NCBI GenBank assembly: GCA_035771175.1
Contig: CM069610.1
Span: 18,818,001 to 18,882,000, forward strand
Length of the DNA: 64,000 nucleotides
Source of the DNA: Paratinospora sagittata
Taxonomy: Eukaryota > Streptophyta > Magnoliopsida > Ranunculales > Menispermaceae
Direction: 5' to 3'
Position 1 is the stretch's first letter. The number at the start of each line of letters is the position of its first letter. Position numbers and translations under genes: made by a program. A model generated the notes under the pieces. It saw only the letters and a list, made by a program, of their open reading frames with translations, was not told the DNA's origin and made no database searches. Shown here piece by piece: positions 41,428 through 51,795 of the stretch.

Positions 41428-44298
41428 TGTGGCGACCCCGCACCCCGGACCACCAACCCCGCTAAGAATGGCGTGCGGAATACCGGGGCGGGACGCCCGG
41501 TGTAGGCATCTCAAACCAGTCCTCAACCCTCGTGAGGTGGTTGAGACCTTACGAGCCTTATCCCAAACAACGACATAATATAAACAGGTACTAAACAAAA
41601 CTACCAACCATATTAATCATCCAAGATAAGAGATACTCCATAAAAATGAACCATAAATAAAATCGTCATAATCCCTATAGTCCATCAAGATTGACATACA
41701 CATAAAGTCCAAAACTATGGGTACAAAAAAAAGCTTCATATGTTCACATGGTCTATCTAACAAGTCCCAACTCACCCATACTACAATGTAGTAAGTGTTA
41801 TAATTACATAGTCCAAAATATAATACATCATAATTTAAAACACAGTTCAATCAAAATGTCTCTCAACTCCTATCGAGGCCTTGGATTCTCTCGCCGGCAA
41901 GGCCCTCAAGATATGACTACTCATTTGCCCTTATTCAGGACAGAAGGACCTGAAAGAGGAAAATGAGGGTGAGCCAACGATGCCCAGTGAATAGAATTCA
42001 AATATGCTCTCAATACTCATAATAAATATCATGTATGCATGTCAATATGTAGCAGGATTCAAAGCTCATAACATTTAGATATCAAGCATTTATAATAAGT
42101 TCGATGCAAGTAAAAGCCTATCAATTTGGATCCACATCTCACATGCATTGGGGTTACTAGTGCAGTCTATTTCACTGTATCGTTCTCATCCCAATCATGT
42201 TGATTTGGGGTTACTAGTGCACGTCTATTTCACCGTACCGTTCTCATCCCCAAATATTTCCTTTTTAAAACCCTCCTATGACAAGGCTAAGTCCCCCTAT
42301 TAGCCAAATAGATGGGCCCAACCAAAATCATAAGGTTTTCTCAAATCAATGCATCATTCAAAACATTATGACACATTCATGCTTTCAACATACAATATAT
42401 ATAAGTGATATGATGACATAAAACATATAATCATAAATGAAGTCTACTCACAACCAAGCCTCACGAGAGTATCTAACCACACACAGACACCAAACCGAAT
42501 CAACCCAATCAAGGTCCTGAAACATTCATCAATATCCAACCATACATCAATTTCTATGCTCAATCACATAGACATTACACATCAACCCTAAATCAGCCAA
42601 CATATAGACAATAGGCCTAAATCCCATCTAATCCCATCATTCAACTCAAATCACATGACTTAGGCCTCTAATGCATAGTTCTCGTTCATAAACCATTCAA
42701 TTAATCAAAAATACAAATTTTCAATTCCTTAGGTATAAACATGCCCAAATTGGGTCACTTGATCACAAGTAGGCCTAACCCATGATATGGTCACAACCAC
42801 CAAATCAGTAGCATAATCAACCCTAATCATGCTTAATTAGACATAATTGCATCAATTCAATTATTCTAGGCCAAAAGCATCAAAAGCCCTAAAATATGAA
42901 ATTTTCCATACTTAGGCCATATTGCCTATTTACACTAGGTCACCATGTTCAGCCATGTATATCACTAATTTTGCATCATGGGTTCATCAACAATGGCAAC
43001 TAGGTCAACATAGTTGACATGCAAGCTATTTGGAAAGGTCTAAGTTCATATTCTAAATTTAGGTCTAATACAAACAACCCTACAAATTTTCCATTTAATA
43101 TTTTGTTCAGATGTATCAAGCTGCCAACAAAAATATTTAATCACAAAATCAACAGTACAGATTGAATTATGTTAAGAGGCAAACCTTCTGTCCAACAATC
43201 CACTCAATCCAACGGTGGACCGAAAAGATAAGCCTTTTTGATGAACAAGTGTCTAATCAAACAATTTCTCCTTTCCTACTGCAAATACTCAAACTCAGAT
43301 GACTATATCACACAAAATACTTGACCCACCAACATCGCAACTGTTCATACTTCAGAAAGATTGGTTTTGAATCACCTTCTCAAATATCATATCCATCCGA
43401 CGGTAGATTTAGGAGATCTATTTGTTTGATCTAAACTGCGCGAGAAATCCAGACTTAGTCTGTGTGCTTTGTTTGAGAGGTTATATCTCTCCGACGAAAC
43501 CTCCAATCAAGATCTCCACCGACCAGAATGAATAACCATAAGATATGAACGTTATTACAAAGTTTGAGCTCAATCCGACCATATCACCAAGATCCTGGTC
43601 TTTGATGAAAACGTTGTTGAGACTTCCCTCAAAACAACTTCCTCTTTCTTTCTCTTCTTCTTTCCTTTCTCTTCCTTTTTCCTTTCCCTCCACTCACCTC
43701 ACTCTCTAGGACTTCCTTGGAGAAGAGAAGTGGGCATGGGAAACTTGTCCACTTTCATGCACCAACTTGACATGTGTTGAAGAAGAGAAATGGAGCATGG
43801 GACACTTGTGCACTCTCATGCACCAACTTGACATGTGTTGGTCTCATGCACCAACTTGACATGTGTTGGAGAAGAGAAATGGGGCATGGGACACTTGTCC
43901 ATTCTCATGCACCAATTTGACATGTGTTGGTCTCATATTACCCATACCAACCACATGTACTTTAACCAATCTTATGCTTGCATGTATTTTAAATGTCCAA
44001 TCCATCTAATACACCAAATTTTTGTATTCTCATTTATCCTTTATTCAATCAATCCTAACCCATATCAATTCATGGTTCAATGGGCCCATGCATAAATAAT
44101 AACATATGCATTATACTTTAATTTAACATGACCCATATACAATTTATAATGCACATATTTATATACATTATCAAGCATCAAATATACAAACATTAAACAA
44201 CCATCAAACAAACACCAAACATATCAAGGCAACACATAGAGTTTGGGCAAAATGCAATTGGGTTATGGGCTAGATGAAATAATTTTCGGGGCGTCACA
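41428..44298 (-). mobile_element. N5, gypsy-type solo LTR inside R3 protease (inverted)
   Basis: The left end TGTGGCGACCCCGC is the inverted form of the N2 end and the right end GGGGCGTCACA the inverted N2 start; length 2871 bp. Flanks ACTGG (41423-41427) and ATTGG (44299-44303) are a TSD with one mismatch. It aligns along its length with N2, with indels in the repeat region at 43700-43930. No gene is present. Confidence 0.9.
43721..43930 (-). repeat. Tandem repeat in N5 (60-bp unit, three copies and a partial)
   Basis: Units start AGAAGAGAARTGGRGCATGG and end ACATGTGTTG, at about 43721, 43781 and 43870, with a 29-bp partial unit between the last two. N2 has one such unit (about 8620-8677), so the expansion is specific to N5. 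Confidence 0.85.
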
Positions 44299-44303
44299 AT
44301 TGG

Positions 44304-45696
44304 CGTCAGCAAAGTGGGTAACAACTCTTTAACCATATATGATGTTCTTTTTGTTGATGGCATGAAGCATAACCTCTTGAGTATTAGCCAATTGTGTGGT
44401 AAGGGGTATGCCATCTCGTTTGAAGCTACAAGATGTGTTGTTAAGCATGATGATGATAGTATTGTTTTTATTGCCTCTAGAGATAAAAATGTGTATGTTA
44501 TAAATTTCTGTGATATTGGAAATCAAAACGTTTCATGTTTGAGTGCAATTCATCATAATGATGCATGGTTATGGCATAGAAGATTAGCTCATATAGGAAT
44601 GGATAACATCTCTAGACGTTTTAAGTTTGATCTTGCTCGAGGCATTCCAAAAGGGGTGTATTTGAAGGATAGAGTATGTGAACCGTGTCAACTAGGCAAA
44701 CACACAAAATCCTCTTTTAAGAGAGAAAGCAAGAATTCTATATCTAGAGCATTAGAACTTATTTATATGGATTTGTTTGGACCCACACGTACACTTAGTT
44801 TAGGTGGAAAATCATATTGCTTTGTGATTGTAGACGACTTCACTAGATTTACGTGGGTTTATTTTTTAGCTCATAAGCATGAGGCATTTGATGTGTTTGT
44901 AAAGTTTTGTTTTCTTGTTGAAAATGAGAAGGGTCACCCGTCATCTTTCAGTAGTATTACTAGTATTAGAAGTGATAGAGGTGGAGAGTTTGTTAATAAA
45001 AGTCTTGAAGACTTTTGTAACAAACAAGGATACACCCATCATCTTTCAGCTCCAAGAACTGCACAACAAAATGGAGTTGTTGAAAGGAAGAGTAGAACTC
45101 TTCAAGAAATGTGCAAGACCATGTTGTGTGAATACAACGTGGCAAAATATTTTTGGGCGGAAGCCATAAACACTGCATGTTATGTGATGAATAGGACTAT
45201 GATTAGAAAGAAGTTAAATAAAACTCCTTATGAACTGTGGAAAGATAGGACACCTAGTATAAGTCATCTACGAGTGTTTGGATGTAAATGCTACATCCTA
45301 AAAGATAAAGACAACATAGATAAGTTTGACCCAAAATCTGATGTTGGCATATTTCTGGGATATTCTTCTCACAGCAAGGCATACAGAGTATTCAACAAAT
45401 TATCAAAGAAAGTTGAGGAGTCAATCCATATAAAATTTGATGAGGTCGACCCAAGAGTGCTCTTAGAAAAGAAATTAGAGAAGATAGATCTGGATGATGA
45501 TGAGGATCTCATTCCATTAAAAGAACACGAGACTCAAGAGACAGGTGAGGAAGATACAAATGAATCTACTATAGATCCTCCTAAAAATTCTAGATTACTC
45601 ATAGATCATCCTACTTATCAGATTATAGGTGATCCAACCAGAGGAATAACCACTAGAGCATATGTTAGTCGAGATCAACCTTTGTCTCCCAGATAG
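44304..45696 (+). pseudogene. pol: R3 protease end, GAG-pre-integrase and integrase (long open frame)
   Basis: After N5 the frame is open for about 460 codons. In order: protease C-terminus (NSLTIYDVLFVDGMKHNLLS), GAG-pre-integrase with HHCC zinc residues (AWLWHRRLAHIGMDN ... VCEPCQLGKHTK), and integrase core with Asp in YMDLFGPT (44770-44772), Asp in RSDRGGEF (44974-44976) and Glu in NGVVERKS (45082-45084). The 35 residues between the last two fit DD35E integrases. Then come the C-terminal FGCKCYIL, FLGYSSHSKAYRVFNK and an acidic region. It would insert the cDNA into chromosomes. The frame stops at 45694-45696 and RT resumes in another frame, so it is part of a broken polyprotein, though this domain looks intact. 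Confidence 0.93.
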
Positions 45697-46560
45697 AGCC
45701 AACAAAGGTTGAGGAAGCCTTAGGTGATGAATTTTGGATTTTGGCAATGCAAGAGGAATTAGGACACTTTGTAAGAAACAAAGTGTGGGAACTCGTTCCT
45801 AGACCTAGTCATCACATAGTCATTGGAACAAAATGGGTCTTTAGGAATAAGCGAAATGAAAAAGGAGAGATTGTTAGAAATAAGGCAAGATTGGTTGCAC
45901 AAGGGTACAACCAAGAGGAAGGAATAGACTATGAAGAGGCATTTGCACTTGTAGCAAGACTAGAAGCAATTTGAATGTTACTAGCTTATGCTTGCTATAA
46001 AGATTTCCCACCATACCAAATGGACGTCGAAAGCGCATTTTTAAATGGCTTCATAACATAAGAGATATACGTGAAGCAACCACCCAACTTTGAGGATACT
46101 CAAAGACCAGATCAAGTCTATCGCCTCCATAAAGCCTTATATGGATTAAGGCAAGCACCCAGGGCATGGTATGACAGACTAAGCTCTTTCTTGTTAGAAC
46201 ATGACTTTAAGAAAGGAAAGCTAGATTCAACTTTGTTTATTAAAACACAAAGGTGAGGATATGTTATTGGTGCAGATTTATGTTGAAAACATCCTTGAAC
46301 AAATCACTTTGTGAAGAATTTTCTTCAATTATGACAAGTGAATTTGAGATGAGTATGATGGGAGAGTTGAGTTACTTTCTTGGCTTACAAATCAAACAAA
46401 TAAAGAATGGAATATTCTTAAGCCAGTCAAAGTATTCAAGAGATATGATAAAGAAATTCAAGTTTGAAAACTTGAAATCAAGTGACACTCCTTGTAGCTC
46501 ATCCATCAAAATGTATAAAGATGTGATTGGAAAATTGGTAGACGCAAGGATGTATCGTGG
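45683..46560 (+). pseudogene. pol: R3 reverse transcriptase
   Basis: Begins [20 protein letters not shown] after a frameshift. It shows [58 protein letters not shown] and LHKALYGLRQAPRAWYDRL. Stops occur at about 45972 and 46060. The catalytic YVDD reads YVEN (46279-46290), so both active-site aspartates are changed, and a frameshift follows in the next few codons. The thumb region continues as MSMMGELSYFLGLQIKQIKN in the frame used by RNase H. Confidence 0.92.
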
Positions 46561-47218
46561 GATGATTGGTAGTTTGTTGTATCTAACAGCAAGTCAGCCA
46601 GACATCATGTTTAGTGTATGTTTGTGTGCTCGATTTCAGTCTGATCCAAAGGAATCCCATCTTACATGCTTAAAGAGAATATTTCGATACATAAGTGGGA
46701 CACTAGACATGGAAATTTGGTATAACAAGAGCACATCGTTTGATCTTCGTAGCTTTGTTGATTCTGACTAAGCAGGCAGTCTAGTCAATCGAAAAAGTAC
46801 ATCTGGTTTTTGCCATTTCTTAGGAGGTTCACTGATTTCTTGGTTTAGTAATAAATAGAACTCTGCAACCTTATCTACCGCCGAAGCGGAATACGTGGTA
46901 GCCGAAAGTTGTTGCGCTCAAGTTTTATACATGAAACAACAACTATCCGATTACCAAATTCATGTTGACTGTGCGGATATCTTCTGTGACAACACCAGTG
47001 CAATTCATATCTCCAAAAATCTAGTGTTGCACTCAAGAACCAAGCACATCGAGATTCGACATCACTTTTTTCGAGATCAGGTGCAAAAAGGCGATGTCAA
47101 ACTCCTACACATAAGTACTAAAGATCAATTAGTCGATATATTCACGAAACCTCTGCCTAAGGATCAGTTTGTGCTAATCCGAAGAGAATTAGGCATGCTC
47201 CTGGAAATGGACTTATGA
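46561..47218 (+). pseudogene. pol: R3 RNase H
   Basis: GMIGSLLYLTASQPDIMFSV leads into the RNase H domain. The Asp motif reads DSD followed by a stop at 46769-46771 instead of the usual aromatic residue before AGS; a second stop is at about 46857. The rest, from EAEYVVAESCCAQVLYMKQ and CDNTSAIHISKNLVLHSRTK to FTKPLPKDQFVLIRRELGM, is complete and ends with TGA at 47216-47218. The domain would remove RNA from the RNA-DNA hybrid; the stops make it non-functional. Confidence 0.92.
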
Positions 47219-47408
47219 CATAACATTGGCACCATTCTCGTTTAACTTGCATAAATTATGATCATGAAGGTTTTAATAGTCAAATTATCATCAACAATGA
47301 TCATAACCTAAGTGCTGTCAAAATGCGTGCTACACCCAATTTTCCTCACATAATTCAAGAAATAAGTTGAAAATACCAAAACTATGGAAAATGGGTTAAA
47401 CTCATTTC

Positions 47409-47556
47409 GGCCATGGTGAAACGCGTTTTGGCCATGGTGAAACACATTTCACCATGGTCGAGCACCCTGTTTTGTGAAAAACAGGTGTCGAGGAGATTTT
47501 TGAAAGGCCTCCTCAAGGTGAAACGAGATTCATTTGCACTCCAACGCGTTTCACCT
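47409..47556 (+). promoter_or_regulatory. Internal array of GAAACGCGTTTCA palindromes between pol and third ORF of R3
   Basis: Copies of the R3 U3 motif occur at 47416 (GGTGAAACGCGTTTTGG), 47437 (GTGAAACACATTTCACC), 47518 (GTGAAACGAGATTCATTT) and 47537 (CACTCCAACGCGTTTCACC). The first two are flanked by CCATGG. The block starts about 190 bp after the pol stop and ends about 180 bp before the third-ORF start. No convincing TATA box or TTGCTCATTT block follows. The rest of the region is not LTR sequence. Confidence 0.65.
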
Positions 47557-47734
47557 CACTCTCTCGCCCAACTTGCGTATGATGACCGTTTTCTTCGCTA
47601 AAATAGGCGTTGGAAAGCTTGCGAGACGGCCTCCGACTCTTCTCCTACCTTTTTCTTCACTATTTATTGCGTTATTGTCGAGTACTTACTGAAACCAGCT
47701 CAGTTGGTAACTTGCATATCAAGTGTTTGACAAA

Positions 47735-48667
47735 ATGCCAAGAAGAAATCCAACGAGGAATACCAGAAATGTGGTCATTCCACGCAGCAATAATCCATCT
47801 GATTTATCATCTGGCCTGGAGGAAAAACAAAAAAAACGAGAGGATCGCCCATCTAGACCTCGTTGTCGCCAACCACCACCACCATCAGCTCCTATGTTTG
47901 GACAAATATCACGTTTAATGATTAGGCGTTTCATATCTCCTGGTATGTACGTCAACTTCGCATTCTTTGATCACGCATACGTACCGCTCCGACCTCTATT
48001 TGATGAGCTTGGGTGGACTTCATTCTGTTGTTTCACCGCACCATGGTACAAGAGTCTTGTTCAAGTATTTTATAGCGGCCTCACTCAAGATGTGGATGAT
48101 CATGTTCATAACACTTACCGCTATCACTCACGCGTAATGGGTCATCGCATTGTCATCTCTCCAAGAATCATTGAAGATAAATTTGAGATTCCACAAGGTG
48201 GTCCTTATGCTCTGGATGTCAATGGGAACGTCAGTTTTCTAGGTTTTAATAAGTTGGAAGTTCTCAATAATTTTTCCAAATGGATAGTGCATCCTACCTA
48301 TCTTAAGAAGGTTTCTAACACCACCTTATCCTTCATGCCTCATCTTATTCACAACGTCATCTCTCATGTTCTTCTTCCAAGGAGAAGTAGCCGTAGCAAT
48401 GTCACATCCATTGATCTATTTCTCACCTGGGTGATTACATCTGAGACTCGGGTCAATCTGTCCCACATTATTTGTCATCACATCGCTTCCACAATGAAGC
48501 GATCACGTGCTCTTCTCTATGTGATGCAGTTTTCTCCTTTCTTCGAGGAAGTAGGTATTGATCTCTCTGTTATTCGGCCAGTCAGTAACGTTCAGCCGAG
48601 AGACGTCGTTGATGAAGGTACTCTACACAGCATGGAATTCTACTATGTGTGCCGGTTGCGCTGCTAG
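47735..48667 (+). CDS. R3 third ORF (env-position protein of unknown function)
   Basis: An open frame of about 310 codons starting MPRRNPTRNTRN; an in-frame ATG 12 bp upstream (47723) is also possible. The N-terminus (about 50 residues) is basic and proline-rich (RPRCRQPPPPSAP). The rest is one domain with NFAFFDHAYVPLRPLFDELG, PWYKSLVQVFYSGL, VISPRIIEDKFEIPQGG, LIHNVISHVLLPRRSSRSNV, IDLFLTWVITSETRVNLSHI and FSPFFEEVGIDLS. This fits, from memory, Pfam's 'putative plant transposon protein' domain found after pol in SIRE-type elements. I see no signal peptide or clear membrane segment, so a true envelope role is doubtful. A stop at 48665-48667 cuts it; the same protein continues downstream. It is the longest open gene of R3 apart from integrase. 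Confidence 0.75.
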   Translation: MPRRNPTRNTRNVVIPRSNNPSDLSSGLEEKQKKREDRPSRPRCRQPPPPSAPMFGQISRLMIRRFISPGMYVNFAFFDHAYVPLRPLFDELGWTSFCCFTAPWYKSLVQVFYSGLTQDVDDHVHNTYRYHSRVMGHRIVISPRIIEDKFEIPQGGPYALDVNGNVSFLGFNKLEVLNNFSKWIVHPTYLKKVSNTTLSFMPHLIHNVISHVLLPRRSSRSNVTSIDLFLTWVITSETRVNLSHIICHHIASTMKRSRALLYVMQFSPFFEEVGIDLSVIRPVSNVQPRDVVDEGTLHSMEFYYVCRLRC

Positions 48668-48988
48668 CTACCTCCTCGACAGGTACCACAAGGTGAGCCA
48701 TATGGTCATTTTGAGTCTCCTCACTCAAATGATCCCTCTACCGATAAGATGGAAGACCTATTTTAGGAGAACTATTTCGATGATTATGCTTATATGACGT
48801 CTTCTACCAAGTCTTCCTCTGATAATGCTCCTCATTGTGATGAGGCTGGACCAAGTCAACCACCTCCACCAATACCATCTCCTCAGTTTGATTTTAGCAG
48901 CCTTGAGCAACAGTTGCGTGAGATCCACACCACACAGCTCACCCTTTTTTATGATTCAAAAGGTGGAGAATTTTGGGGATTACACTAA
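48668..48988 (+). pseudogene. R3 third ORF, C-terminal part
   Basis: After the stop the coding-like sequence continues as QVPQGEPYGHFESPHSND and FDDYAYMTSSTKSSSDNAP, then the proline-rich PSQPPPPIPSPQFDFSSLEQ and a helix-like QQLREIHTTQL, ending at the TAA at 48986-48988. A further stop and a frame change lie near 48765. The M1 third ORF also has a proline-rich C-terminal region. Confidence 0.6.
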
Positions 48989-49247
48989 GCATAAACTCAA
49001 GGGGAGTTAGAGGAATATGTAGGATTAAGGGGGAGTTTTTATAAAAAAAAAAAATGTCTTATTTTGAACTTACTGTGAACTTCAGTACTTGGATGAATAT
49101 AATGTTATTCTCTGATATATGTTATGGAATAGTTATCTTTTTTCCATGCAACTGTTATATGATTATTTCATCTGTAAGTCTTAATTATTCATCAAGCTTC
49201 AATCATGCCTAGAGTAAGATGTTTGAAATCATCAAAAAGGGGGAGAT
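48989..49247 (+). other. R3 3' non-coding tail with polypurine tracts
   Basis: Purine tracts CAAGGGGAG (48999), TAAGGGGGAG (49026) and AAAAAGGGGGAGAT (49234-49247). The last touches the 3' LTR start TGTTGGCTTAATG at 49248 and is the expected plus-strand primer. Confidence 0.85.
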
Positions 49248-51095
49248 TGTTGGCTTAATGACCCTCGCCTATTGCATTTTTTATGATTCCAAATGATATT
49301 TCATGTTATCTAACTTAAGTGTTATGAATGTTTCAGATTAACTTGTTATAAGTTTTAAAGTCAGAAACAGAAACAACATATCCATCTCATGGTAATTCTA
49401 AAAGCAAAACCTGAAGTACAACTACTGAGGAACTCTAATGTGCAAGCAATGCAAGTCAGCTAAAGTCAACGACAAGTTAAAGACAAACTAAAGTCAACCA
49501 AAGATCAAAGCAAATGGATTGTAATATTCTTTTTATGTTGAAGTTCCCTTAGATCATCTTAGGTTGTAGGTTTCTCTCTCGATTGATCAACCACTTATGT
49601 TTGATCAGTTTTACTCGAGACCTTTCATATTTTGTTTTTCGACTACATGGATTTATAGCTATTCGGTTATTCATTAATTCGATCATGATCATAATTGTTT
49701 CCTCATTACAGTTATCATATCGCATGATTTTGAAAGTGAACATCCTATGTTTGATTATCTTCAAAAACTCACTCCATGATATTTTAACTTTGAATCTAGT
49801 TGATCGTGTTTCGAATAGTTTCCATCATTTTATCGATCACAAAACTTAAACATGTTCAAGAATGGTATTCCTGACATGTATATGTTTCCCAAGAACCCAT
49901 GGAATGCTTTCCCACTTTGTGGAACGCCCTCCAATGGTAAAAACACGCCTCACTAGCCTCAAACAAGCTAAAATGCACTCCAGCAAGGAGAAACATGTTT
50001 CAGGTATAAGGCAAAGAGTGTGCATATCACTCGGGTCTGGTGAAATGCGTTTCAAGTTCAGTGAAATGCGTTCAAGCCATTTTTACACTTGTTTAATGTG
50101 TTTTTGCCTCAGGCTCACTATAACGTGTTTCAGGTTCAGTGAAACACGTTCCAGCTGGGTTGAAAAAAATCAGTTGTTTTTGTCTCGGGTCTTGTGAAAC
50201 GCATTTCAGGTTTTATGAAACACGTTTCAGCCAGTATATGGAAATGTGTTGATTTCTCTCGGGTGTCCTGAAACGCACTCCAGGTTTCTAAAACGCACTC
50301 CAGCTTGAATTTTCCATATTTGCTCTTTTTCGAGTTTTAAACTTAAGCAACCATTGTAAGCCTTTGATTTCACTAATGCAAGATTAAAACTTCTAATCCT
50401 AGCCATTCAAAATAGGTTTAGGGTTATGAAACTTGGTTTGCTATAAAAACAATCATTAACTTTTATTTTAAACACCAAGAACTTTTATTATCTCTCTGAA
50501 ATTATTTTCTTTGTAACTAAAGGTAGCCTCCATTAAAGATCTGAAATTACATGCTGATGCACTGAGATTCTGGTATTGATTATTTAACAAAAGTTGTTCA
50601 TCGTATTGAGCTTTATCACATATCTCATTTATGGTTTGTTTTGAGGTAATATTATTTCGATTTATCGATTGAATGTTGTGCATGTTTTTTTTGTTACAAT
50701 AGTAACTGAGAAATCCTGCAAGAAATCATTTAAAGTTGTTGTTCATTTTTTTCTTGGAGTCTGTTCCCTTGTTGAACAAATTGCCTATTGATAAACTAAC
50801 AAGTGTGCTAGTTGGGAAAATTCTCCTGAGGAGAATCGGTGTTTGTAATTGGTTTAATCCTCACCCGTGAAGTAGGATCAGTTCAGTGAAGAATTCTGGA
50901 AATCCTAGTCGGGGAGACCAGGTAGTGGAGGTAGGCTTATTGGGAAACCTAACCGTTATATATCGTTGAGCATTGTCTATTTTACTACTTTATCTATAGT
51001 CCTATGTTATTGTTTATTCACGCATTCCAAGTATTTATAAAAGATTCTGAAAAATCCGTCAACACCCAATTCACCCCCCTCCTGGGTGTTTAACA
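49248..51095 (+). mobile_element. R3 3' LTR
   Basis: 1848 bp from TGTTGGCTTAATG to GGTGTTTAACA. It has a U3 array at 49920-50305, TATA box CTATAAAAAC (50451-50460) and U5 (50925-50960). It carries the empty target site of R1 at about 49834-49848 (TCGATCACAAAACTT). Confidence 0.93.
49920..50305 (+). promoter_or_regulatory. U3 array of GAAACGCGTTTCAG palindromes in the R3 3' LTR
   Basis: Same array as at 38450-38810, with several CG-to-TG or CG-to-CA changes (for example AAACATGTTTCAGG at 49992 and GAAATGCGTTTCAAG at 50042). This is the pattern expected from decay of methylated CpG sites. Confidence 0.72.
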
Positions 51096-51249
51096 AAAAT
51101 CACTTCAATCTTGTATTTGCCTTTTGACTCATTTTTTGTGCTGAAACATACTAAATATGTTCATTGGCACCATTTGTTATATCGTTTGTAAGCATCAAAA
51201 CACTAGGAAGAATCTAAGTGGAAAACCACTTTGGTCAACATGATCTTTG

Positions 51250-51795
51250 CCAGTTACAGTGGAGATTTTAGATGAGTCTTCGCCAACAAAGTTGAACAAG
51301 ACCGGTCTAGAATTTAAACAATTAGCCAAGCATCTTCATTATGCTTTTTTAGGAGAAAAGGCCACATTTCCAGTAATTATACCATCATCTCTATAGTCTG
51401 TGGTGGATAAGTTGCCTCATATTTTGAGAAAGTACAAATCAACTTTGAAAAAGTTGCAACATCTCTTGAAATTGAACGAGATGGAAGAGTTTCACAATGA
51501 AGCTTATGTGAATGCAAAAATATACAAGGAGCAAACCAAGCAGTGACATAATAAACAAATTTTAAGGCGAGATTTTCTTCTAGGACCACACGCTCTTATT
51601 TTCAAATCCCGTTTGAAATTGTTTTCGGGCAAGCTCAAATTGAGGTGGTCGAGATCATTCCCTACTGAGAAAGTGTTCCCCTATGGATTTATGGAGTTGA
51701 AGAGCAGTGATAGACGTGTTTTTCGTGTTAATGGGCACAGGCTGAAGCATTACTACGGCCAAAAAAAGGAATATAGATTGCATTCCTCTTTGTGA
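51250..51795 (+). pseudogene. pol: Gypsy pol remnant: pre-RT peptide joined to integrase C-terminus
   Basis: One reading frame, with two internal stops, reads LEFKQLAKHLHYAFLGEKAT and FPVIIPSS (the peptide just before RT in Tat/Athila pol). It passes within a few residues to LNEMEEFHNEAYVNAKIYKE, KQILRRDFLLGPHALIFKSR and LKLFSGKLKLRWSRSF, ending VNGHRLKHYYG (integrase C-terminal domain). All catalytic parts of RT, RNase H and integrase are missing, a deletion I place near 51440-51460. The join keeps the frame, so it could be an old, amplified non-autonomous form or a coincidence. Confidence 0.82.

Larger units (their letters stand above)
32722..51095 (+). mobile_element. R3, SIRE/Maximus-like copia element with third ORF
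   Basis: 5' LTR (32722-39609, split by R1), PBS (39612), gag, protease (split by N5), integrase, RT, RNase H, a promoter-like array, third ORF, three purine tracts and 3' LTR (49248-51095). Flanks GAAAT (32717-32721) and AAAAT (51096-51100) form a TSD with one mismatch. Without R1 and N5 the element is about 10.4 kb with LTRs of about 1.83 and 1.85 kb, in the size range of SIRE-type elements. All catalytic proteins except integrase have lost key residues. Confidence 0.9.
31147..51240 (-). mobile_element. LTR copy C2 (inverted, split by R3)
   Basis: Consists of 31147-32721 and 51096-51240. The left end, TGTCTTCACCC, is the inverted LTR end and the right end, TTGGTCAACA, the inverted start. 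Inverted copy C3 has the uninterrupted site at about 57478, which confirms that R3 is an insertion. A U3 array (32125-32300) and TATA-like box (32097-32104) are present. Flanks ATCAA (31142-31146) and TGATC (51241-51245) do not match, and the two sides are different repeats (E and a gypsy element), so a simple solo-LTR insertion is not supported. Confidence 0.75.

Noticed and set aside
47719..47955. A 78-codon minus ORF
   Set aside because: Antisense to the start of R3's third ORF.
47735..48667. Calling the R3 third ORF a true retroviral envelope gene
   Set aside because: No signal peptide, transmembrane segment or fusion motif is visible; only the position is env-like.
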